NCBI GenBank assembly: GCA_012837645.1
Contig: DUQU01000006.1
Location: 1-64,000, forward strand
Reading direction: 5' to 3'
From: Acholeplasmataceae bacterium
Lineage (GTDB): Bacteria > Bacillota_I > Bacilli_A > Acholeplasmatales > UBA5453
DNA length: 64,000 bases
Position 1 is the first letter of the stretch, and each line of letters starts with the position of its first letter. The position numbers were made by a program, and so were the translations under genes. Positions 57,673-64,000 of this stretch are shown one piece after another. The notes below the pieces were generated by a model. That model did no database searches, was not told the DNA's origin, and worked only from the letters and a program-made list of their open reading frames with translations.

Positions 57673-58917
57673 ATGATGGATAAAGCAATCTTAATTGGCA
57701 TCGATGACGGTTTAAAAGAAATTGAATATTCTCTTTTAGAATTAGAAAATCTTGCCAAAACACTGAAAATTGAAACGATTGGCAAATTTTGGCAAAAAAG
57801 GCCTTTTCCAAACCCAAAGACTTATCTCGGTAAAGGTAAAATAGCCGAAGTTAAAAATGCAAGTGAAGCACTCGATGCCGACATTGTAATTTTTAACGAT
57901 GAATTAACACCATCACAAATTCGAACTTTAGAAAAATATTTTAACACTCAAATTGTTGATCGTAGTTTTTTGATTTTATCAATTTTTTCTGAAAGAGCGG
58001 AAACTAAAGGTGCTTACTTAGAAGTTTCTTTAGCCCAACAAAAATATTTACTACCGCGACTAGTAGGAATGAGAGATAGTTTAAGCAGACAAGGCGGTGG
58101 CACTTATAATGCTAAAGGCCCCGGCGAAACCAAACTTGAATTAGACCGGAGAACCATTTTAAGAACGATTAAATCATTAGAAAAGGATTTAAAGAAATGG
58201 GAAAAAGAAAACACTTTAAATAGAAAGAAACGAACTTTAAAAGCAATTCCCATCGTCAGTTTAGTTGGCTATACTAATGCTGGGAAAAGCGCTACTTTAA
58301 ACAGTTTACTAACCGTTATTGAAAGCGATAAAAGAGTCTTTGAAAAAGACGTTTTATTCGCTACTTTAAGAACTCATACTAGAAAAATTAAAAAAAAGGG
58401 TTACCCCGCTTTTATTTTAACTGACACAATCGGCTTTATCGATAAACTACCTCACGCCTTCGTAAATGCTTTTAAAGCTACTCTTTACGAAGTTAGCAAT
58501 TCCGATTTAATTTTAAACATCATCGATGGATCTGACCCTAAAAACTATCTTCATCAAATAACAACCAATCAAGTTTTAAAAGAATTGGCTGCTGAAAACA
58601 TTCCTACTTTAGAAATATATACTAAACTTGACCTCTTAAAAGAAAGGCCTTTAGATGAAAACCTCTGGATATCTAATTTAGAAGACACTAACTTAGATGC
58701 TCTCCTACATTTGATTTATGAAAACTTATTCGGTTCTTCTTTACTAGCAACTTTAGAAGTCCCTTATCAAGATCAAAGCATTATTGCTTTAATTAATGAT
58801 GAAACTAGAATAATTAAAACTAGTTACACTAATAATAGTTCGCTTTATGAAGTTATTATTTTTAGAAAACAATTAGAATCATTTAAAGATTATTTAATTA
58901 AAACTAAATTTCTTTAA
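57673..58917 (+). CDS. hflX: Ribosome-rescue GTPase HflX
   Basis: This is a 414-aa GTPase. The N-terminal HflX domain (GKFWQKRPFPNPKTYLGKGK) and the helical linker with SRQGGGTYNAKGPGETKLEL are followed by the G domain. G1 is GYTNAGKSATLN at about 199, G3 is DTIGFIDKLPH and G4 is TKLD. It splits stalled ribosomes under stress in related bacteria. The ATG at 57673 comes directly after the nrdJ terminator and has no recognisable Shine-Dalgarno. The 3' end overlaps the convergent dus gene by 14 bp. Confidence 0.95.
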   Translation: MMDKAILIGIDDGLKEIEYSLLELENLAKTLKIETIGKFWQKRPFPNPKTYLGKGKIAEVKNASEALDADIVIFNDELTPSQIRTLEKYFNTQIVDRSFLILSIFSERAETKGAYLEVSLAQQKYLLPRLVGMRDSLSRQGGGTYNAKGPGETKLELDRRTILRTIKSLEKDLKKWEKENTLNRKKRTLKAIPIVSLVGYTNAGKSATLNSLLTVIESDKRVFEKDVLFATLRTHTRKIKKKGYPAFILTDTIGFIDKLPHAFVNAFKATLYEVSNSDLILNIIDGSDPKNYLHQITTNQVLKELAAENIPTLEIYTKLDLLKERPLDENLWISNLEDTNLDALLHLIYENLFGSSLLATLEVPYQDQSIIALINDETRIIKTSYTNNSSLYEVIIFRKQLESFKDYLIKTKFL

Positions 58918-59875
58918 AATAACTAGCTATTATTTGGTAAAAATCCGCTCTAGTTTGCATTTGTGAGATTTTTTGTTTTGTTTCTTTGGTGTTAGTTAAT
59001 CCTTTTAAATAATAGATAAAGCCCGCTCTCATCTCTAGAGTAGCGATTTTTTCACCTTTTAATTCTTCTAAATAATGATAATGTTTTAAAATCACATTTT
59101 TTCTTTCTTTTAAAGAGGGTGCTTTAAGAATAGTTCCAGTCTTTAAATAAGTATTTATTTCTTTAAAAATCCAAGGATTACCTAGCGCTTTCCTACCAAC
59201 CATTACTGCATCGCAGCCAGTTTCATCCAACATCTTTTTAGCCGACCTTCCTGAATCGATATCCCCGTTACCTATCACTGGTATGGAAACCGCCGCTTTA
59301 ACTTTCTTAATGATTTCTAAATCCGCTTTTCCCCGATAAAGTTGGGCTCTTGTGCGGGCATGAATCGTAATCGCATCGGCTCCGCCTTTTTCAATCGCTT
59401 TCGCCACCAAGTCAGCATTAATAGAACTTTCATCCCAGCCGCTTCTAATTTTAACTGTTAATGGTTTTTTGACTTCACTTTTAAGAGTTTTAACAATTTC
59501 GTAGATCTTTTCAGGGCTCTTCAATAAAAAAGCGCCTGCTTGCGATCTTAAGCTCACTTTGGGAACTGGACAACCCATATTTAAATCGATAATATCAGCG
59601 TTAGTATGTTGATCAACATAAAGAGCAGCTTTTAATAATGATTCTATCTCCGCCCCAAAAATTTGTTGAGCATAAGGATGCTCATTGGGAAAATTAACAA
59701 GCAGTGCTTTAGTTTTTTTATTACCGTGTAATAAGCCTTTATCGCTTACCATTTCTGCAAAAGTTAATCCCGCACCGAACTCTCTCGCAATTGCACGATA
59801 GGCAGCATTAGAAACCCCTGCCATTGGAGCTAATACTGTCTTATTAGGAATTGTTATTTCACCAATTTTAAACAT
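58904..59875 (-). CDS. dus: tRNA-dihydrouridine synthase (DusB-like)
   Basis: This is a 323-aa FMN-dependent enzyme that reduces uridine in tRNA D-loops. Motifs are VLAPMAGVSNAAYRAIAREF, DLNMGCPVPKVSLRSQAGAF (catalytic Cys), VKIRSGWD, ITIHARTRAQLYRGKADLEI and VIGNGDI. The ATG at 59875 is chosen, 8 nt after the GG of GGTGA; a GTG 9 bp upstream is part of that RBS. The gene is convergent with hflX and divergent from hslO. Confidence 0.95.
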   Translation of the reverse strand: MFKIGEITIPNKTVLAPMAGVSNAAYRAIAREFGAGLTFAEMVSDKGLLHGNKKTKALLVNFPNEHPYAQQIFGAEIESLLKAALYVDQHTNADIIDLNMGCPVPKVSLRSQAGAFLLKSPEKIYEIVKTLKSEVKKPLTVKIRSGWDESSINADLVAKAIEKGGADAITIHARTRAQLYRGKADLEIIKKVKAAVSIPVIGNGDIDSGRSAKKMLDETGCDAVMVGRKALGNPWIFKEINTYLKTGTILKAPSLKERKNVILKHYHYLEELKGEKIATLEMRAGFIYYLKGLTNTKETKQKISQMQTRADFYQIIASYFKEI

Positions 59876-59891
59876 TTTTTTCACCGCAACA

Positions 59892-59897
59892 ATTATA
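59892..59897 (-). promoter_or_regulatory. -10 box of a short-leader promoter for dus
   Basis: TATAAT on the minus strand, then 6 nt, then GGTGA and the ATG. No good -35 is visible. It has the same layout as glnS, ligA and the S1 gene. Confidence 0.6.
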
Positions 59898-59958
59898 ACA
59901 TAATTTTAGTTATTAACTTTAAATTGTTTATGATAAACTAATTAAAGGAGGTCTTTAA

Positions 59959-60828
59959 ATGAAAGATCAAGTATTAATCGCGACCGGATTTAATAATCAA
60001 ATTAGAATTTATTTATCTTATACAAAAAAACTAGTAGAAAAAGCCCGCCTTATCCATAACACTGAACCTACTTCTACAGCAGCGTTAGGGAGATTATTAA
60101 TCGCGCTTTCGATGATGGAGTTTATGTATAAAGACGCTCATTTTTTAGCACTTAAAATTACGGGTGACGGCCCGCTTGAATATTTGATTGCGGAATCACT
60201 TAAAAAAGGAACAGTTAGAGGAACAATTTCCAATCCTAATGTCTATCTTATTTACCCTGATTCTAATAAATTAGCGGTAGGAAAGGCGATTGGAAAAGGA
60301 TTTTTAACAGCACGAAGACAAGATAAAAAAGGTGCTAATTATCAATCCTCGGTTGAACTAGTTAGCGGTGAAATCGGTGATGATTTAGCGCTTTATTTCC
60401 ATCAATCAGAACAAATCCCTACCGCCGTTGGTTTAGGGGTTTTAACAAATTTAGATAAAAGCGTTAAAGAGGCAGGCGGTTTTATTGTCCAGCTTTTACC
60501 GCATACGAGTGAAGAAGTTATTCAAGCACTAGAAACCAATTTAACAAAAATAACTAGTGTTACTGCTCTTTTAGAAAAGAACTTAACTTTAGAAGACATT
60601 TTAAGCTTATTAACTAACAATAATTATCAAATCCTCGCAACAAATAAAATCAGTTATTACTGTGGTTGCGATAAAAATTATTATCAAAACGCTTTACTTA
60701 AATTAAATAAGGAAACTTTAAGTGAGTTTTTAAGCGACGATACTACGGAAATTGTTTGTGAGTATTGTAAAAAGAAGTATTTATTTACTAAAGATGAAAT
60801 CGCGACGTTAATTAACTCCAAAAAATAG
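59959..60828 (+). CDS. hslO: Hsp33 redox-regulated chaperone
   Basis: This is a 289-aa cytoplasmic holdase chaperone activated by disulfide formation. The core starts MKDQVLIATGFNNQIRIYLS and includes LKITGDGPLEYLIAE. The C-terminal zinc switch has the cysteine pairs YYCGCDKNYY and VCEYCKKKY, so it is complete. The RBS AAAGGAGG is ideally placed. It is divergent from dus, with a short shared promoter region. Confidence 0.96.
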   Translation: MKDQVLIATGFNNQIRIYLSYTKKLVEKARLIHNTEPTSTAALGRLLIALSMMEFMYKDAHFLALKITGDGPLEYLIAESLKKGTVRGTISNPNVYLIYPDSNKLAVGKAIGKGFLTARRQDKKGANYQSSVELVSGEIGDDLALYFHQSEQIPTAVGLGVLTNLDKSVKEAGGFIVQLLPHTSEEVIQALETNLTKITSVTALLEKNLTLEDILSLLTNNNYQILATNKISYYCGCDKNYYQNALLKLNKETLSEFLSDDTTEIVCEYCKKKYLFTKDEIATLINSKK

Positions 60829-60859
60829 TTGCTTAAAATAATCTCTTTGAGGTAAAAAA

Positions 60860-62215
60860 ATGAAAGTAAGAAAAAGAATCAGAAAAATTATTACCATTAC
60901 ATTACTAAGTTTAATTAGTTATCTTTTTATTTTTGGCATTTTAATTTTTAAAATTCCTTATTCAAAACCTTCCGATTTAAAGTATGATAGCGAAGAAATG
61001 TTAGTAAAAAAAGAAGATCAATATGCCTCTATTGCCGAAGAACCTCAAGAAGCACTCGATCTTAGACTTTCTTTAATTAATGAAGCTAAGAATTGTATTA
61101 ATATCGTTTATTATATGTTTGAAAGTGACAGATCGGGAGAGATTATTGGTGGCTTATTATTAAAGAAAGCTGATGAAGATGTTAAAATAAATATTATTGT
61201 CGATAATAAGTTTTTTAGAAAAACAACTTTATTTAAAACCTTTATTGCTCACCCTAATATTAACGTTTACCGTTTTGAACGTTTTTCCCTCTTAATGCCT
61301 TTTACCCTTCATAACTCTTTACACGATAAATTTATTACTATCGATAATAAATATAGTTTGATTGGAGGAAGGAATATCGGCGATCGTTTTTATTTTCCCG
61401 ATAGCAAAATGCAAACTGATGATCGAGACGTTTTAGTTTTTAGTAAAGAAAATGATAACGACGCCACTCTAGCGATGAATGAATATACTTTAGAATTAAT
61501 ATCTTCTCGTTATACTAAATTAATGAAAACAACAATGAGTTATCAAGAAAATGAGTACCTCTCTAATTATCTCAATTATTTTGATGATAGCTATGATTTT
61601 CAAAAAGTCATCAATGAAGCAATAGCGGTTGATAATATCACTTTTGTAAGAAGCCCACTCAATCGCTTTAACAAAGAACCAGTACTCTTTAACACTATCA
61701 ATGATTTAGCTTCAAACAGCGATAATCTAATTATTCAATCACCTTATATTACGATTTCAAAAGCGATGAAGAAAAACTTTGCTTTCGCTGATAAAGACAT
61801 CACTTTTATTACTAATAGTGTGGCTATCAACCCTAACCCTTTCGCAACCTCTGGATACTTAAGAATCAGAAATAAACTTGCCTTAGATTATCAAGTTTAT
61901 GAATCACAACGCCCAATTGGCGATCATGCTAAATCGATTATCATCGGCGATGATATCGCTATTATTGGTTCCCAAAACATTGACCATCGCAGCTTTTATT
62001 TAAGTACCGAAAGTGCTGTCGTCATTTATTCAAAACAATTTAGAGACGCTTTAAATGAAAAATTTGATTTAATAATCGCTGATAGCTTATTAGTCAACAG
62101 TGATGGTGAATATGAAATAAATGATAACGTCGAAGTCGCTCCTTTAAAAAAGAGTAAGGAGATCTTTTTGACTTTGTTGTCTTGGTTAAGTTCTTTATTT
62201 AAAGAAATGCTTTAA
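60860..62215 (+). CDS. Phospholipase D-family (cardiolipin synthase-like) membrane protein
   Basis: This is a 451-aa protein. One N-terminal transmembrane helix (about 10-31, IITITLLSLISYLFIFGILI) precedes two PLD half-domains. The first HKD motif is complete: LHDKFITIDNKYSLIGGRN. The second reads DHAKSIIIGDDIAIIGSQN, where the position eight residues into HxKx4D is Gly, with Asp one place later. A second short hydrophobic segment is at the C-terminus. The layout suits a phosphatidyl-transferase such as a minor cardiolipin synthase; activity is uncertain. It starts 31 bp after hslO with a weak GAGGT RBS and may be co-transcribed with it. Confidence 0.8.
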   Translation: MKVRKRIRKIITITLLSLISYLFIFGILIFKIPYSKPSDLKYDSEEMLVKKEDQYASIAEEPQEALDLRLSLINEAKNCINIVYYMFESDRSGEIIGGLLLKKADEDVKINIIVDNKFFRKTTLFKTFIAHPNINVYRFERFSLLMPFTLHNSLHDKFITIDNKYSLIGGRNIGDRFYFPDSKMQTDDRDVLVFSKENDNDATLAMNEYTLELISSRYTKLMKTTMSYQENEYLSNYLNYFDDSYDFQKVINEAIAVDNITFVRSPLNRFNKEPVLFNTINDLASNSDNLIIQSPYITISKAMKKNFAFADKDITFITNSVAINPNPFATSGYLRIRNKLALDYQVYESQRPIGDHAKSIIIGDDIAIIGSQNIDHRSFYLSTESAVVIYSKQFRDALNEKFDLIIADSLLVNSDGEYEINDNVEVAPLKKSKEIFLTLLSWLSSLFKEML

Positions 62216-62237
62216 AATATTTTTCAACTGATAACTA

Positions 62238-62281
62238 ATAAAAAAGTGTCCTTTAAAACTCAATTAGGATACTTTTTTTTT
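62238..62281. terminator. Terminator between the convergent PLD and maf genes
   Basis: AAAAAAGTGTCCT pairs with AGGATACTTTTTTTT across a 13-nt loop (one G-T pair). The plus strand ends in a run of eight or nine Ts, and the minus strand has a T6, so it can serve both genes. Confidence 0.8.
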
Positions 62282-62834
62282 AATAATTAAATTCTTTTAA
62301 GTGTTTTTGAAGTTCTTTTACTGGCAATCCCATAATAGTAAAGAAATCACCTGTATGTTTTTCAATTAATTTTCCGCCTTCCCCTTGGATTGCATAAGCT
62401 CCTGCCTTTCCAAGTGGTTCTTCTGTTCTAATATATTCATAAATTTGAATATCGTTTAATTGTTTCATATAAACTTCTGATTGTGAGTAAAATGTTTTTT
62501 CTTTATACTGATTAACAATAGTAACACCAGTATAAACATAATGTTTTTGTCCTGATAACTTTTTAAGCATTAAAAATGCTTCATCTTCATCTTTTGGTTT
62601 ACCAATTACCTCACCATCTAAATAGACAATCGTATCAGCGGCGATAATTGTATCTTTAGGATGTTTTTCAAAGGCTGCTTGTGCTTTTCTTTTTGAGAGC
62701 GTTTCGACAATTTCGTGAGGCCTTAAATTCTTTTCAACCTCTTCACTAACTTCGTTAACAATCGTCTTAAATGTTAGGCCAATGTCGCTTAAAAGCTTGA
62801 TGCGCCTTTGAGAATTGCTTGCTAGTATTAGCAT
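62280..62834 (-). CDS. maf: Maf-family nucleoside triphosphate pyrophosphatase
   Basis: This is a 184-aa house-cleaning enzyme that hydrolyses non-canonical or m7/dTTP/UTP-type nucleotides. LILASNSQRRIKLLSDIGL at the N-terminus and IIAADTIVYLDGEVIGKPKD (catalytic Asp) are diagnostic. GKAGAYAIQGEGGKLIEKHT follows with the usual Q-G-x-G loop. RBS GGGGGG 6 nt before the ATG. Confidence 0.94.
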   Translation of the reverse strand: MLILASNSQRRIKLLSDIGLTFKTIVNEVSEEVEKNLRPHEIVETLSKRKAQAAFEKHPKDTIIAADTIVYLDGEVIGKPKDEDEAFLMLKKLSGQKHYVYTGVTIVNQYKEKTFYSQSEVYMKQLNDIQIYEYIRTEEPLGKAGAYAIQGEGGKLIEKHTGDFFTIMGLPVKELQKHLKEFNY

Positions 62835-62856
62835 ATAATCCCCCCTAATTGAAGTT

Positions 62857-62862
62857 ATTATA
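62857..62862 (-). promoter_or_regulatory. Extended -10 promoter of maf
   Basis: TGTTATAAT (TGnTATAAT) on the minus strand, about 23 nt before the maf ATG; the -35 region is weak. Confidence 0.55.
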
Positions 62863-62937
62863 ACACGAATCAGAAAAAAGATACATCTTTTCTAAATTCC
62901 TTTGCTTAAGAAACGAGAATTATAATTATCGCTATGG

Positions 62938-62943
62938 TATAAT
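62938..62943 (+). promoter_or_regulatory. Extended -10 promoter of tilS
   Basis: TGGTATAAT (TGnTATAAT), 19 nt before the tilS ATG; the RBS GTAGGT lies between. No clear -35 box. Confidence 0.6.
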
Positions 62944-62962
62944 ATTTTTAGTAGGTATAATT

Positions 62963-64000
62963 ATGAAAAAACAAGTCTTGAAAATCTTAAAAGAGCATCA
63001 AAACAAGAAAATAATTGTTAGCGTTTCCGGCGGAGTTGATTCGCTGGTGCTTTTTAATCTTTTATTAGAATTGAAATTTGAACTTGTATTGGTACACTTT
63101 AATCATCAAAAAAGAGCAGCCTCCAAAATTGAAGCTGACTATTTGAAAGAGCTGACAGAAAAGTTAAATATTCCTTTTGAATATTTTATTTTAGATATTA
63201 AAACTGACTTTCAAAACCAAGCTCATCATCTTAGGAAAAAACACTTGCAAGAAGTTGCTTTAAAATATCATACTGACGTTATCGTTACTGCTCACCATTT
63301 AAATGATTTATTAGAAACTATCTTACTAAAGATTGCTAGAGGTTCTAATTTATTAGGGTATGCCGGCATTAATGAAAGATACTTTAAAGATGGTTTTTAC
63401 TATTTAAAACCTTTGTTGACTTTTAAAAAAGAAAAATTGATTAACTATGCTCGCCTCCATCATATTAAATATTTTGAAGACGTCTCTAATGTTAGTGATG
63501 ATTATTTTAGAAATCGGATTAGAAATTATCTCTTACCACTTTTAAAAGAGGAGGACGAGTTCCCTTTTGCTAAAGTAATCCAATATAATAACACTTTAAC
63601 GAAAACATTTAATTATTTGAGAAAGACAACTAAAGAATTTTTAGGAAATAGCGAGAAGATTGTTATTGAGGATTTTTCGCTTTTAGATGAAGTCATTCAA
63701 GAAGATGTTATTTGTTACTTATTGGAAAGAGAAAAGCTTGATTTTAACCAAAATAAAATTACCGATTTAATTAACTTTATTAATGGTGCTGGGCCTAATG
63801 CTAGTTATTCTTTATCAAATGAAAAAGAGTTCATAAAAGAGTATAGTGTAGCCTTTATCCGCTCTAAAGTTGCTATTATTTCCTTCCAGCAAAAACTTGA
63901 TTTAAAAGCTTTTAATGTACTTCCTAATGGTGTTTTTATTGAGTTTTCCGAAGAATTTAACTTTGAAGATGGTTTCATCATTAATTTATGCTATAATAAG
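62963..64000 (+). CDS. tilS: tRNA(Ile)-lysidine synthetase TilS (3' end outside window)
   Basis: The first 346 codons run off the right edge. The N-type ATP pyrophosphatase loop SVSGGVDSLVL is at about residues 20-30. It continues with LVHFNHQKRAASKIEADYLK, VTAHHLNDLLETILLKIARG and the ENSVSDD-type VSNVSDDYFRNRIRNYLLP, typical of TilS. The enzyme modifies C34 of the tRNA that reads AUA codons. A C-terminal substrate-binding part is under way at the edge. It has its own promoter and is divergent from maf. Confidence 0.93.
   Translation, partial: MKKQVLKILKEHQNKKIIVSVSGGVDSLVLFNLLLELKFELVLVHFNHQKRAASKIEADYLKELTEKLNIPFEYFILDIKTDFQNQAHHLRKKHLQEVALKYHTDVIVTAHHLNDLLETILLKIARGSNLLGYAGINERYFKDGFYYLKPLLTFKKEKLINYARLHHIKYFEDVSNVSDDYFRNRIRNYLLPLLKEEDEFPFAKVIQYNNTLTKTFNYLRKTTKEFLGNSEKIVIEDFSLLDEVIQEDVICYLLEREKLDFNQNKITDLINFINGAGPNASYSLSNEKEFIKEYSVAFIRSKVAIISFQQKLDLKAFNVLPNGVFIEFSEEFNFEDGFIINLCYNK

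Overview
The window is an A+T-rich bacterial chromosome segment using the standard genetic code: TGA ends many genes, for example the DUF5696 gene at 6008 and the GNAT gene at 28434. Gene content (whiA, cdaA, yutD, pcrA/ligA/uvrA, lgt, hflX, hslO, tilS, class II ribonucleotide reductase, fused ispDF) points to a low-GC Gram-positive lineage (Bacillota, or a wall-poor relative such as Izemoplasma/Acholeplasma-like bacteria). The exact taxon cannot be fixed from this stretch. AGGAGG-type ribosome binding sites and consensus sigma-A promoters are common.

Region 1 (1-26935, all minus strand) is a large carbohydrate locus, apparently one operon of 18 genes. Gaps are 30 bp or less, or the genes overlap. 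It is read from a perfect TTGACA-17-TATAAT promoter at 26969-26997 that is flanked by two LacI-type half-sites. In transcription order it encodes a CE2-like lipoprotein esterase, a LacI-family regulator, a cellobiose/mannobiose 2-epimerase, a GH130_1 mannosylglucose phosphorylase, a second GH130, a lipoprotein DUF5060/GH5-like glycosidase, a third GH130, a sugar-binding lipoprotein, and an intracellular paralogue of the glycosidase. A 979-aa solute-binding protein with carbohydrate-binding-like N-terminal domains follows, then two permeases, an NHL/TPR/Yip1 membrane protein, a DUF5696 protein, two more permeases, and an 1171-aa Ig/CBM lipoprotein. The inferred job is capture and trimming of an acetylated beta-mannan (or another beta-mannoside glycan), import, epimerisation and phosphorolysis to mannose 1-phosphate and glucose. 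No ABC ATPase is encoded here. The edge of a secreted metallophosphoesterase-like gene lies at the left end.

Region 2 (27193-29395) is a small accessory patch. It holds a plus-strand histidine phosphatase, a bidirectional terminator, a decayed coding fragment, and a compact minus-strand cassette: XRE-nucleotidyltransferase fusion, short GNAT, and helical 99-aa protein. The cassette promoter carries a palindrome inside its -35/-10 spacer, which suggests autoregulation and a toxin-antitoxin-like unit. It abuts a tRNA-Ser(GCT)/tRNA-Glu(TTC) pair.

Region 3 (29684-50072, minus strand) is housekeeping. It has tex, a thioredoxin-fold membrane protein, whiA, trxB, lgt, a membrane protein, uvrA, ligA, a miniature UvrD-like helicase, pcrA and glnS, then tsaD, rimI, tsaB, tsaE, pgi and an S1-domain protein. 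Region 4 (50170-54840, minus) holds nfu, yutD, ispDF, a 5-formyl-THF cyclo-ligase, a membrane PAS/degenerate-GGDEF protein, a 63-aa membrane protein and cdaA. Region 5 (55050-64000) holds nrdJ, hflX, hslO, a PLD-family protein and the start of tilS on the plus strand, with dus and maf on the minus strand.

The items most worth following up are the four-permease sugar importer with its DUF5696 and NHL-Yip1 partners, the XRE-MNT/GNAT cassette, the cdaA neighbourhood (PAS-GGDEF protein without a phosphodiesterase and no CdaR), the mini-UvrD beside pcrA, and a recurring promoter design in which the -10 box is followed 6-8 nt later by a GGTG Shine-Dalgarno.
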